From the NCBI GenBank assembly GCA_905221605.1, contig CAJNDS010001813.1, positions 686,228 through 750,227 on the forward strand: a stretch of 64,000 nt of DNA. The letters run 5' to 3'. The position numbers and the translations under genes were made by a program. Within the stretch, counting starts at the first letter, position 1; every line of letters begins with the position of its first letter. The notes below the pieces were generated by a model, which was given only the letters and a program-made list of their open reading frames with translations, was not told where the DNA came from and did no database searches. The stretch is from Symbiodinium natans (Eukaryota; Sar; Dinophyceae; Suessiales; Symbiodiniaceae). Positions 18,001 through 27,259 of this stretch are shown here, piece by piece.

Positions 18001-20958
18001 CCTTTCTGTTAAAGTTGGCTCGCCGGGCTGCTTCAAGCCCTTCGGCCTCTGAGCCAAGTACTCTGGCTGAGCTGGCTCTGCTTCAAAGGCTTCAAGTGGC
18101 AACTTCTCAAAACAAGTAGCGCCAACAAAGTCTTGCATCACTTCCTGCGTGCCGTGTTTGCGCCACAAGTCAAAGTGCCACGTTGGCTCTGCATCAGGAC
18201 GCATGATCAAAGTCATGCGCGCATTGCCCAACTCTTCTTCAAAGTGCGGGTCTTCTGGCACATACAAGGTGTTCCGAGACACGTAGTGAACACGAGCCCA
18301 AAACAACTGAAAGTTCAGCCAACGGTCGTGCGTGAAGGCTTCTCCAGTTGCAGGGTCCTTCTCCGAAAGCTGTTCCACCAGGGCCTTCTGGAAGTCAGGC
18401 AAAGTGCCCGAAGCGGCCTGCGCCAAACGCAGACGGAAAGTGTCCTCTGCGGAATGGTCCTTTGGTGGTTTAGGCTTTTCTGCTAAAGTGTCTTGCGGTT
18501 GTGCGAGGGCTTTTGGAACAGGTTGGGGAAAAGTTGACTGCTTGCCAGCGAGTCTACGACCCGTGGATTTGGAGGAAAGTTTAAAGACAGTACGACCAAC
18601 AAAGCGTCCAGAAGACTTCCGTTTGGGATCTTTAGACGTTCGCCAGTTATCATGCAAAGTTTCTTTTCTGCCATCTTCGTACGTAAGGTAAGTGACACGC
18701 TCATCAGCTAAGGACTCGAGCTCAACTGGCCTATCGTTCGTCCCTTCAGGAGAAAAGAAAGTCGCTCTAGATCTTTTGTGTATTCTTGTGAGGGTGTTAC
18801 CCGAAAGTTCCCAACGATCAGCATTGTAGTAAACGGGGTTAAACTGGGTTGGAGCAATCAAAGTACCTTGTTCATTGGAGTCGTGAAGAAGGTTGCAAAC
18901 TTCAACAAACTCATCCTTGTTGAAAGCTCCCAAAGTAGGCCGAAGGAACAAAAGTGACCCTTGTCTGACTATTGGAACTTGGTTTCCATCAGGGGTTGAA
19001 AGTACCTGAGACTCTCTTGTCATCGTCACTTGAAAGCCTTGTCTCAAAAGTCTTCCAACCGAAACCACACAGTACGGTACGTTGCATACGTAAAAGTGAA
19101 GAAAGCAAGGCTGACCGTCAAAGTCAAGCTTCACAAGCCTTCTACCGTAAACCGTCAAGGGTTGACCCGAAATGGATCTCAAAGGCGGTGGCTTCCCTGA
19201 AAGTGGCAAAAGCGGCCACTCCGAAGCAAAGTCCTGAGGACAGCAATGGGTCGCTGCTCCTGAATCAAAAAGTATCCAGGGCTCATTCTCGTCAAAGGTG
19301 GCTGCAACCAAATGTTCCTCCAAAGCATGATCCCGGAATGTCGTGTTCAGGTTCGACACTCCAAGATCGTACACACTGAAAAGTTTCTGAGGCACCGAGT
19401 CGTTTCGATTCAGCGAAAAGGTTTCCAACGGCGCCATGCCAACCGACGAAAAGGTCGCACGCTTCTCGCCATACGAAAAGTCAACATCACCAGTCAACAT
19501 GCCTTCAAAACCAAACGACTGACCAACACCAAAGTTGCCAAGCACGAGTGCCGACATCAAGAAAGAGCTCGGGGAAAGTGAGCTCTTGGCCTTAGGTTTG
19601 GGCGCTGCCTTGGAAAGTCCTGGAGGGGCTGTCACAGTGACAGCTGAAACTGGAGCCTGCTGAGCTCCATGCTGCAAAGTTGACTCTTCCTTAGGCTTCT
19701 GAGGCTGTTGCGGTGACAAAGTCTCCTTTGAGGAGGTGGCTTCAGGCCACCACTCATTCCAACCTGCAAAGTCCTGATACGAATACCAGTCCCAGGAATC
19801 CCACGAGGAATCCCAAAGTGAGTCATCCCATGACTCCCAACTCTCATCGAAAAGTGCTCCGACTGTCCACTCAGACCAGTCGTCCCAAGGGGCCTCACCA
19901 AAGTAAGACTCTTCTTCCTGGAGACCGTAAAGTTCACTCTCTTCTCCCTCAACAGCATTCACTCTGTTCAGCGGACACTTGCTAGCAAAGTGACCTGACT
20001 TACCACATGTCCAGCACAAGGCACTCGACGATGCCGAAGCACCCGACGACGAACCAAAGTTCTTTCCTTTGCCTTTGCTCTTTCCTTTCAAACTTCCGAA
20101 AAAGTTCCAGTGGGGGCCTTTCTTGCCTTTTCCTTTGCCTTTCATGGGACCAAAGTCCTTTCCTTTTCCTTTCTTTCCTTTGCCCTTTCCTTTTCCTTTT
20201 CCTTTCTTTCCTTTGCCCTTTCCTAGATACCCAATGTCCATGGGCGCTTGTCCGCCTCCTGCGAAAGTGGTCGAGGCAGAGGTCTGCGCTAACGGATTCA
20301 CCAAAAGTCTAGACCTGTAGTACTCCAAGATGACCTCGCGAACCTGCTCATACGTTTGCAAAGTTTTGGCGTTCAAGCGAAGATGCTGCTGCAAAGCTCC
20401 TGTTGTCTTGTTCAGCAAAGTAGCTACCAAAACACCATCTGGCAAAGCTTGACCTGCCTGTTTCTCGTACTTCACCTTGATTGTTTCCCAAACGTTAAAG
20501 TCCTGCTCAAACGTGTTTGGACCAAACCTGAAATCCAAAAGTTGCGTGAGCAAAGCTGTCGACCTGGTTGCATCAGGCAAGGCAAACTTGTTGAAAAGTC
20601 TTCTCCAGGTCTCAAAGCCATTCGACCCGACGTTCTGACGAACGACAAGTTTCGCCGAATCCTTCACAAGCTGAGAAAGTAGATAGTGCAACTTGCGACT
20701 GAAAAGTACACGACTACGCGTTGCATCAACATCCACATCACCTGTGTCCAAAGTTACTTCAAGGTGTGCATCTGTGAACTCGGTTGTCAAAGCTTCGGCA
20801 TTGTCGAGCAAAGTCACTGCGCCTGCTTCGAACATCGAAATGTACGCTTTAAAGTTCCATGACCATTCTTCCCAGTCTGCAGGCTGACCGGAAAAGTTGT
20901 CTGGGAGAGGAAGCCTAAGCTTTCCTGCAAAGTCACCATCTTCTCCTAGAGCTGCCAT
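15007..20958 (-). CDS. Copia Gag-Pol polyprotein (copy 2)
   Basis: An intact 1983-codon ORF, colinear with copy 1. All motifs recur: KGKG repeats, CCHC knuckle, DSGA protease, integrase zinc motif, YVDD and RNase H residues. The integrase glutamate position is again Gly (GGA, plus bases 17590-17592). About twenty amino-acid differences from copy 1 were seen, for example GVGQSFG for GVSQSFG, YVCNVPY for YVCDVPY and KQLYVLAY for KQPYVLAY. They all lie between about residue 300 and 1870. Both copies appear translatable. Confidence 0.95.
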   Translation of the reverse strand: MAALGEDGDFAGKLRLPLPDNFSGQPADWEEWSWNFKAYISMFEAGAVTLLDNAEALTTEFTDAHLEVTLDTGDVDVDATRSRVLFSRKLHYLLSQLVKDSAKLVVRQNVGSNGFETWRRLFNKFALPDATRSTALLTQLLDFRFGPNTFEQDFNVWETIKVKYEKQAGQALPDGVLVATLLNKTTGALQQHLRLNAKTLQTYEQVREVILEYYRSRLLVNPLAQTSASTTFAGGGQAPMDIGYLGKGKGKKGKGKGKGKGKKGKGKDFGPMKGKGKGKKGPHWNFFGSLKGKSKGKGKNFGSSSGASASSSALCWTCGKSGHFASKCPLNRVNAVEGEESELYGLQEEESYFGEAPWDDWSEWTVGALFDESWESWDDSLWDSSWDSWDWYSYQDFAGWNEWWPEATSSKETLSPQQPQKPKEESTLQHGAQQAPVSAVTVTAPPGLSKAAPKPKAKSSLSPSSFLMSALVLGNFGVGQSFGFEGMLTGDVDFSYGEKRATFSSVGMAPLETFSLNRNDSVPQKLFSVYDLGVSNLNTTFRDHALEEHLVAATFDENEPWILFDSGAATHCCPQDFASEWPLLPLSGKPPPLRSISGQPLTVYGRRLVKLDFDGQPCFLHFYVCNVPYCVVSVGRLLRQGFQVTMTRESQVLSTPDGNQVPIVRQGSLLFLRPTLGAFNKDEFVEVCNLLHDSNEQGTLIAPTQFNPVYYNADRWELSGNTLTRIHKRSRATFFSPEGTNDRPVELESLADERVTYLTYEDGRKETLHDNWRTSKDPKRKSSGRFVGRTVFKLSSKSTGRRLAGKQSTFPQPVPKALAQPQDTLAEKPKPPKDHSAEDTFRLRLAQAASGTLPDFQKALVEQLSEKDPATGEAFTHDRWLNFQLFWARVHYVSRNTLYVPEDPHFEEELGNARMTLIMRPDAEPTWHFDLWRKHGTQEVMQDFVGATCFEKLPLEAFEAEPAQPEYLAQRPKGLKQPGEPTLTERLEHELTHLPFKPWCEICLKAKSRQAHSKKLSLRQPVLQMDFSFLSDKPGEEQVTILNVVDVLSNMALSVVIPTKARTPYSHAELRRFVLETGRTFGILQCDPEPALKAIAEAVTGEVGGLSLRSTPTGWKQAQGSVGNMQATLYGQIKALRLELLQRYQVDLSVHSALFTWLVRHAQWLVNRYLCNAAGTTAFERRWGKRYNGFICRFGETVLFRKQRVNKGKPAFERGVWLGKDTESEQHFVADSRGVYKTRSLKRLPPTQQSDVALLQSVTARPWDPTGAKVETDSFIFPMQQSEEATNLALPPSGQLSGPPEKGNDVPNYELSDPELEEALGLDGTEPVPARDDLSDLPEDYFSDVEQEPPLPPPEFEPPRLTLDEQTANAAQARSSTDAALPQPPGSRPRLSDESPASPTKRSTETFDVGTTKVQRINAVTFYSGRKRIPKPLCYLRVAAVTTKNDLEVPVAINQDEKELLLMKTLENPYLWYETEFPLVEEVEGMKKEMKSMTTFDVFEEVHYKDIPQARLDKVISTRWVKVRKSDGTVRCRLVVRGYTQEVNDKDETFASTPSLTTLKLLLTLAVARGWHIAVGDISTAFLHAAVDDDFYVIPPLEFYPDGCTLWKLKKALYGLKHSPKLWQEHFASVMKKNGFRRVKSDPNLYVHETKQLYVLAYVDDLMFFGSKPDVELSVAELQKDLLLKMTGTLDEGQSVTFLGRELQRTNDAVLVGMNPAYIDRMLETAGLSGCKPVLAPGTDTLRKQLNVEPLDAEAHKRYRRIVGQLLWLSSVRPDIMYAVKELSRGLSAPTSEHEAKAKHLLKYLAGTKNFSQRLQPTLQLSPQHKAIDINIYVDSDWAGCADSRRSTSGVSLFMLGANILSHSRTQAAVALSSGEAELYAIGSGTADALFLKSLIEEAKLFPKANLCIWTDSNVGKSIVSRFGASRKTKHVELRFLYVQELVASGMVRVKKVLGTLNPADILTKYVPKETLHRHLPTFGFPL

Positions 20959-20982
20959 TCTACCAAAGTCCTAGAGCTTTCA

Positions 20983-20994
20983 GCTCCGCTACCA
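20983..20994 (-). other. Primer-binding site, copia copy 2
   Basis: TGGTAGCGGAGC on the minus strand, directly adjoining the 5' LTR, as in copy 1. Confidence 0.75.
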
Positions 20995-21188
20995 TGCGAA
21001 ATTGCGAGGTAGCCAAAGTCTACACAAACAACCCTAAAGTGATCGTGCAACCTCAGCCAACCTCAACACTCAAAGTTCCTATGATGCCTCGGCCTTTTCT
21101 CTCTGGGCAAAGTTGTGCTTGAGCCACCAAAGTGGCAGATCATGAGTAGGGCTCATCTGGGGAGGAAAAGTGTGATTATAATTTCACA
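20995..21188 (-). repeat. 5' LTR of copia copy 2
   Basis: 194 bp, reads identical to the others; followed by the resumed CAAA microsatellite. Confidence 0.95.
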
Positions 21189-21228
21189 CAAACAAACAAA
21201 CAAACAAACAAACAAACAAACAAACAAA

Positions 21229-21266
<38 letters not shown>

Positions 21267-21345
21267 CACACTCACACTCATGCACATAGACGAACATGCA
21301 CACATACAAACATACACACGTACGTACGTACTAGCATGCATACAC
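21189..21345. repeat. CAAA, CA and CACTCA microsatellites (right half of target)
   Basis: CAAA units continue the series interrupted at 4917, then pure CA, then ACACTC units, then CATACGTA-like words. Confidence 0.9.
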
Positions 21346-21481
21346 ATCTACATGCCATTCACCCACCAAAACCCGCCCACCCGCCTAGGGAAACAAGCAA
21401 GCAAGCAAGGTCGCCCAGCCCTCGGACGCGTGGACGTATGGACGTGAATGCACGGATGCGGCATGCACACGCCACAAACAC

Positions 21482-22840
21482 ATTGCAAAGGCCGGCGTAG
21501 AACAGCTCCTGCATGAGCTTCAGGGCTTCAGGTCTAGTGTTCGGAGGTTTGTGGCTTCGTGCTTGAGGCGTTGGGTTTCAGAGCCCTTGCTGAAAACCTC
21601 GGGGTGAGAAATCAGGGCCAATCCCAAACTGTGTGGACAGTGTTCAGGGAAGGTCGGTCCTGAATCGTGGCATCTGAAAGGAACCGCAGCAAGCGGGACG
21701 TTTTCGCCTTCAGCTCGGCTGATCCCAAGCTTACTTCCCAGCGTCCGGACATGCCTCTGAAGCTTACACCCATGCTATAGGGTTTAGGGTTTAGGGTTTA
21801 GGGTTTAGGGTTTCGGGTTTCGGGTTTCGGGTTTCGGGTTTGGGGTTTAGGGTTTAGGGTTTAGGGTTTAGGGTAGCGAACAGCGGACCTCCCAAATCAG
21901 ATGGTCAAGCTTCGGGCCCCTGTGCTGTACGTTACGGTAGCTGCCTGAATTTGTGACCTCCTTTCGGTTGATGAGTTTAGGGGGTTTGGGGTGTAGGGTT
22001 TAGGACTTCGGGGATTTCGGGTTCAGGGTTTAGGGGCTTTAGGGTCAGGGTGTAGGGGGCAACCCCAAACCCTAAATCCCAAACCCCAAACCCTACCGTT
22101 TTGTGGCGATCGGGGCTGCATAACCTGGACACCAGAGATGAGTTGACCATAACCCTGAACCCCTCCGGGCCTCTAGGCAGCTTAGACAGTAGAGGGTTTA
22201 GGGTTTAGGGTTTAGGGTTTAGGGTTTAGCGTTTAGGGTTTAGGGTTTAGGTAAACCCTAAGCCCGAAACCCCAGGACCTAGCACCCTGAAATTTAGTGT
22301 TCATATTTATGGTTTTGCTGAACCTTTAGGGTTCAGGGTTCAGGGTTCAGGGTTCAGGGTGTAGGGTGTAGGGTGTAGGGTGTAGGGTTTAGGGTTTAGG
22401 GTTTAGGGTCTAGGGTTTAAGGTTTAGGGTTTAGGGTTTAGGGGTTTTGGGGTTTAGGGGTTTTGGGGTTTAGGGGTGTAGGGGTTTAGGGTTTAGGGTT
22501 TAGGGTTTAGGGTTTAGGGTTTAGGGTTTAGGGTTTAGGGTTTAGGGTTTAGGGTTTAGCCTATTTGTGAGGGTCAAGCAGGGCTGGATTCTGGGGCTGC
22601 GGCTATTTGCGCTGTGCTCATCTTGTGTCCGAGTGATTTGACTGCAGCTTTGTCAGCCTCGGGGGTTTAGGGTTTAGGGTTTAGGGTTTAGGGCTTAGGG
22701 CTTAGGGCTTAGGGCTTAGGGCTTAGGGCTTAGGGTTTAGGGCTGGTGCGGTCTAGAGGCTTGGAGCTTTGAATTAAGGGCTTTAAGGTGAGGGCCTTTT
22801 TCAGCGTGGAGTAGTCGCCTTGCAGGAGCTCCACACGCAA
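21482..22840 (-). CDS. Unidentified multi-exon gene, six phase-0 exons (partial)
   Basis: Six minus-strand islands join without breaking frame, each a whole number of codons: 22796-22840 (LRVELLQGDYSTLKK), 22580-22657 (from ADKAAVKSLGHK), 22125-22172 (RPGGVQGYGQLISGVQ), 21889-21957 (ends GPKLDHLIWE), 21639-21713 (from LKAKTSRLLRFL), 21482-21517 (LMQELFYAGLCN). Acceptors end AG. Four donors are GT; the first two would be GC, which dinoflagellates use. The introns contain the telomere-like tracts at 21780-21872, 22197-22255, 22321-22560 and 22665-22740. No domain is recognised. Both gene ends are missing; the downstream intron may be the one hit by the copia elements. Boundaries come from reading by eye. 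Confidence 0.5.
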
Positions 22841-23586
22841 CTTAGGGGTCTAGGGCTTCCCGATTGAACCCTAAACCCTAAACCCTAAACCCTAAACCCT
22901 AAAGCATGGTTTCAGGGCTTAGGGCTGAAGGCTTAGCCGAGATGGGGCTTGGAAATGGACAGGATGGCCCTCCCCAAGCCCTTGGCCATTCAGGTCCAAA
23001 CAAGACGAGGGTCGGAAAGGTCGACATTCTGAGCGTAATTCCATGGTCACTTGAGATGGGCAAAGGGGGGACAAGGCTGGCTGATAGCTGCAAAGCATAA
23101 GCTGGCCATGCTTTCGAACCCCTCGTGGGCCCCCTTATACATCTCCCATAAACCCCAAGGGCCCATACTTCAGAACCCTTGTAATGTTGGACCCTGTTTA
23201 GTAGGGGGGGGCCTCCTTAAAGTCAAATTGGCCGAATTATTCAGGAGCCCCTGACTGTTTGGGGGGTCCTCTTTAAAGTCAAATCGTCCAGGCGCCGTAA
23301 GAAAATTCCACGTGGCGCGGCTTTAAAAAAGATAACCGGGCATCGCTGCCTTTTAAACCTATCTAAACTCCTCCCTATTAAAATCATATAAGCCCCCGGG
23401 GCCGTGTAATCAGGATCCCATCCACGCCTCGACTGTTCAGGGGGGGGGGGGCCCTACACATTAAAGAGGGTCCCACATTAAGATGGACACTTAAAGGCTA
23501 TGCTGCACGTGCGTGCCTTGTAAACAACTACTTTACAAAGGAACCACCCGCAGAATAGACGCAATGCACCCTTAGCGTCAGCGCAC

Positions 23587-23862
23587 TGAGTCCTGGGCGG
23601 GGGAGCGGAGGGCGCGGAGGCGCGCAGGGTGCGGAGGGCGCGGAGAGCGAGGAGGGTGCGGAGGGCGCAGAGGGCGCAGAGCACGCGGAGGGCGGGGAGT
23701 GCACGGAGGGCGGGGAGGGCGCGGAGCGCGCGGAGGGCGCGGAGGGCTCGCGCGGCGGGCGCGGAGGGCGCGCGCGGAGGGCGCAAGCGCGCGGAGGGCG
23801 CGGAGTGCGCGGAGGGCGCGGAGTGCGCGGAGGGCGCGGAGGGGAGGGCGCGGAGGGGCATC
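23587..23862. repeat. GGGCGCGGA minisatellite
   Basis: Tandem units of about 9 bp (GGGCGCGGA and close variants, some 12-15 bp) with very high GC. Ala/Arg/Pro-rich ORFs on both strands simply translate the repeat. Confidence 0.8.
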
Positions 23863-24356
23863 CACGTGTCACTACTTTTTGCCCGTTAAATGTCACGCTC
23901 CATGCGCGCTCGCCCCCGAACCCGTCAACCTCCATGCATGGTCCACGCCTCCCCACGCCACGCCCCTCTCCAGCAAAATGTTCCGAACCCCGTGTCGTCT
24001 CCGCGGCCTCCTGTCAAAATTCATTCCGTCCGACCCTCCTCCAAGAAGCGATCCGATAGAACGCCTTCCGCATTGAAGCGCCAAACGAGAACCCAATTTC
24101 AGAGTTGGTTTTCGGGAAGAATCCAAGAAAACAAAGAGCACGCGCAGAATAGACGTTAAACGTCCAAGGCACAGGGGGGGGGGGCCATATCAAGGGCCCA
24201 TGAAACAAAACTACCCTTAGAGACACCCGAAGCCCAAACCCCTAAATCCACAAAAGCGCTAACACATCAATCCTAAACCCCTCAACTCTCAACCCTAACC
24301 TAAACGGCATCTAGATGAGATGTGAAGCTTCCCCTAAACCCTAAACCCTGAACCCT

Positions 24357-24434
24357 AAACCCCAAAACCCCAAAACCCCAAAACCCCAAAACCCCAAAAC
24401 CCCAAAACCCCAAAACCCCAAAACCCCAAAACCC
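24357..24434. repeat. CCCCAAAA tandem array
   Basis: About ten units of the octamer CCCCAAAA, the telomere repeat known from hypotrich ciliates, followed by CCCCTAAA units. It is embedded in CCCTAAA-type repeats. Confidence 0.85.
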
Positions 24435-25170
24435 CTAAACCCCTAAACCCCTAAACCCCTAAACCCCTAAACCCCTAAACCCTAAACCCCAAACCCCACC
24501 CCTAAACCCTGAACCCTAAACGTTAACCCTAAACGCTGAGCCATGAACCCTGAACCCTAAAGAAACCCTTCCAAGCTGCTTCTTGGACCTCAACCTTAAA
24601 ACCCACAAGTTCTAAACCCGCGAGGTTTTTCCACTTCTCTAAAGTGCGGTGATTTTGGGGGAGGTCCTTATTGTAAGGCGGCCCCTCTTATTAAGAATTA
24701 CCCTGAAACCTAAACCCGAAACCCAAAAAAAGATCATGACGTAGAGAACTCACCTAATGAAGCCATCCTTCCCTGAATCATTTGAACCCTAAACACCCAA
24801 ACCCCTAAAGCCTGATCTGGATTCCTAGACCCTAAACCCTAAACACTAAACCCTTAATCCCTTCAACCCTCCAGCGCAAAGCTTCAAGACACTGCAACCC
24901 CTGCACCCAAATCCCGCAAGGCCTAGAACGCCTGAAGCCCTACAAAACCCTAAGCGGTTTAGGGTTTAGGGTTTAGGGTTTAGGGTTGAGGGTTGAGGGT
25001 TTAGGGTCTAAGGGTTTAGGGGTTGGGCACTCCAGGGACTCCCTGGGATACTCTGGGGTGGGATACGGGTGATGGGCGAGGAGTAGACCGGGCGAGGAGA
25101 AGAGTCTTGCTTAACATCTCATTGAAATCCCAGCCCCTAAACCCTAAACCCTGAACCCTAAACAGCCCCC

Positions 25171-25262
25171 CAATAGATCAGCCCAGGAAGCCATGGTGTC
25201 TCGGATGCTCCTGAAGATCATGGCCTGCTCCGTCGGGAAGTCGGAGACGACCTGCATGGAAT
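25171..25262 (-). CDS. Candidate exon, unknown protein
   Basis: Read on the minus strand this island is open and includes SDFPTEQAMIFRSIRDTM, which looks like genuine protein. A repeat-derived donor GTTTAGGG follows and an AG in CTAAAG precedes. The plus strand is open too but less protein-like. It cannot be joined confidently to its neighbours. No family is recognised. Confidence 0.4.
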
Positions 25263-25328
25263 GTTCCGTTGAGGGCTTTAGGGGGTTTAGGGTTTAGGGT
25301 TTAGGGTTTAGGGTTTAGGGTTTAGGGT

Positions 25329-25360
<32 letters not shown>

Positions 25361-25830
25361 GGTTTAGGGTTTAGGGCACAGCAGCTCATGTCCTAGCTTC
25401 CACTAGTCGAGCTTTTTCATCTTGTGACGGAGAAATACCCAGCCACCCAGAGAATCCCATACCATTAAGAAAATATCAAATTGCCATTTTCAGATGCATC
25501 TTAATTAAACCCTAAGCCTTGAAACTCTATACACCTAGACCCTAGCCCCGGCACACTAAACTCGGGCTGCACCCCTGACCCTAATGCCTTAATCCTAAGT
25601 CCTAAGTAATGGGCTGAAATCCTGAAAATCTGAAAAGGGTTTGGGGGCAGAGGAGGGGGGGGGTAAGGCGGTGGTAAATCAACCGAAAGGGGGGGAGTGA
25701 GGGGAAAAAAGTGGGGGGAGAAAAAAAAATGTAAAGTTTAAAAAGGGGGGTAGAGGGGGGGGGGTGGACAAAAGAGTTGGGGGGGCGGGGTGAAAGGGGT
25801 GAAGGGAGAGGGAAGGGAGGGGGGGGGGAT

Positions 25831-26127
25831 TTGCCTTGCCGACTTATAAGGTTTGTGCCTTGCCGACTAAGGTTTGTGACTTTCTCGGCAAGGCACGCTG
25901 AACCCAAACCTTTAGTCGGCAAGGCAAACCTTGGTCGGCAAGGCAAAACCCTTCGTCGGCAAGGCACGAACCTTCGTCGGCAAGGCAGTCGGCAAGGCAC
26001 GTGTGTGCCTTGCCGACGAAGGTTTGTGCCTTGCCGACGAAGGTTTGTGCCTTGCCGACTAAGATTTGTGCCTTGCCGACTAAGGTTTGCGCCTTGCCGA
26101 CAAAGGTTTGTGCCTGTCCCGACGAAG
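25831..26127. repeat. 21-bp GCCTTGCCGAC minisatellite with inverted blocks
   Basis: A core of GCCTTGCCGAC plus AAGGTTTGT recurs mostly every 21 bp. Two plus-oriented units (25833, 25857) come first, then six inverted units (about 25884-25998), then five or six plus-oriented units (26007-26127). The inverted and direct halves meet near 26003, so single strands could form a long hairpin. A diverged relative lies at 47157-47225. Reading frames through it are repeat translations. Confidence 0.85.
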
Positions 26128-26129
26128 TC

Positions 26130-27240
26130 TGTAGGGTTTAGATATACATATATATATATATATACATACATAGTAAGAGAGGTTTAATGGTCTGGCGTTT
26201 AGGGTTTAGGGCTTGGGGCTTCTTGGAATTTGGGGGCTCTTGGGGCTTAAGGATTTAGGGGTCAAGGGTTGCAGGATTGTTCAGGGAGTTCGGGGCTTAT
26301 AGGGGTTAGGAAACCCTAAACCCTAAGTTCCCTAAACCCAAACTTAGGGTGACAAGTTTAAGCCGAAGGCAAGCCGGACCCCGACTTCAAGCCCTACAGC
26401 CTATCCTTTGCGCATTGCGGCTCGGAAAGAGGGCGAGCCCAGAATAAGCTAGGGGGGTGTAGGGTGCAGGGTCTAGGGTTTAGAGTTTAGGGCTTAGAGT
26501 TTAGCGTCTAGGGGTTAGGGCCTAGGGTTTCGGGTTTAGGGTGTATGGTTTAAAGGGGTGTCTTGGGCCGTTTACATTCGTTGGCTCCTGCGCTCCTAGA
26601 CCCCTAAATCCTGAAACTCGAAACCCAGCGGGGTTCTAAAGGGTGCGTCACTCATTCCTTACGAGACCCGTCAAGTTTAGCTTGGCGCCAGCAACTGCAC
26701 TGATGTCGGGCTTTGAATGTCGACCGCAAGTGCAGACCCAAAACAGCAAAACACGTCCTTACATGCATGCCAAGACTTTGCACAGGCAACAAAACAAAAG
26801 CTGCATACGCGAGACCCAACAAGCGCCTTTCAAAACGCAGGTGCTCAACGTGAAAACCTAAACCCGAACGGCGACGTGGCAAGTGCCCCCCTGAAGGGGC
26901 GCCGGGTGGAACTTCGGAACGCCAAGCGCTGCGTTAAGAACAAAAACTTCCTTCGTCAGACACACTCCAGCCTTGCAGCATGCCATGCTTTCTGGGAGTC
27001 AGCTCCTCATACGTTAAAACGGTAATGGTTCGTTGTTTGGTACATCCGAAGCCCGAAGCGATCAATGCACTTAATTAGGAAAGGTGTCCACCTCAAATCG
27101 CAAAGCGGATCTGGGCAACGAACCGAGGGTGCAAAGCGCGCAACGCCCTCAACCCTAAGCCCTGTGGTTTCAACCCCAAAACCCAGGCGAAGGGGGCGGG
27201 ATCCTAAACCCTAAACCCTAAACCCTAAACCCTAAACCCT
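26130..27240. other. No gene called
   Basis: Starts with a TA-rich microsatellite (26143-26172) and telomere-like repeats. From 26640 to 27170 the sequence is unique, with overlapping short ORFs on both strands (26643-26861 plus; 26652-26882 minus). None has a recognisable motif and I do not support them. Confidence 0.4.
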
Positions 27241-27259
27241 AAAAGGGCACCTAAATCCC

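Larger units (their letters stand above)
13057..21188 (-). mobile_element. Ty1/copia LTR retrotransposon, copy 2 (full length)
   Basis: Same organisation and strand as copy 1: 5' LTR 20995-21188, primer site 20983-20994, Gag-Pol 15007-20958, ORF2 13562-14425, 3' LTR 13057-13250. Flanked by CAAAC on both sides. Compared with copy 1 it lacks 2 bp just downstream of ORF2 (around 13559). Divergence is unevenly spread: the LTRs, ORF2 and the start of gag are essentially identical, while the middle of gag-pol carries about twenty amino-acid changes. Confidence 0.95.
23100..25130. other. No gene called; minisatellite and repeat-rich stretch
   Basis: A partial family-1 MITE lies near 23125-23185 and a direct repeat of TTTAAAGTCAAAT near 23216-23284. 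A GC-rich minisatellite follows (own entry), then unique sequence to about 24230 containing short ORFs I cannot support, then telomere-variant arrays and repeats to 25130. Confidence 0.5.

Noticed and set aside
23478-24226. Overlapping Ala/Arg/Pro-rich ORFs on both strands
   Set aside because: They follow the GGGCGCGGA minisatellite and its flank; all frames stay open because stop codons cannot form in the repeat.
25777-26187. Arg/Cys/Pro-rich ORFs on both strands
   Set aside because: Direct translations of the 21-bp minisatellite.
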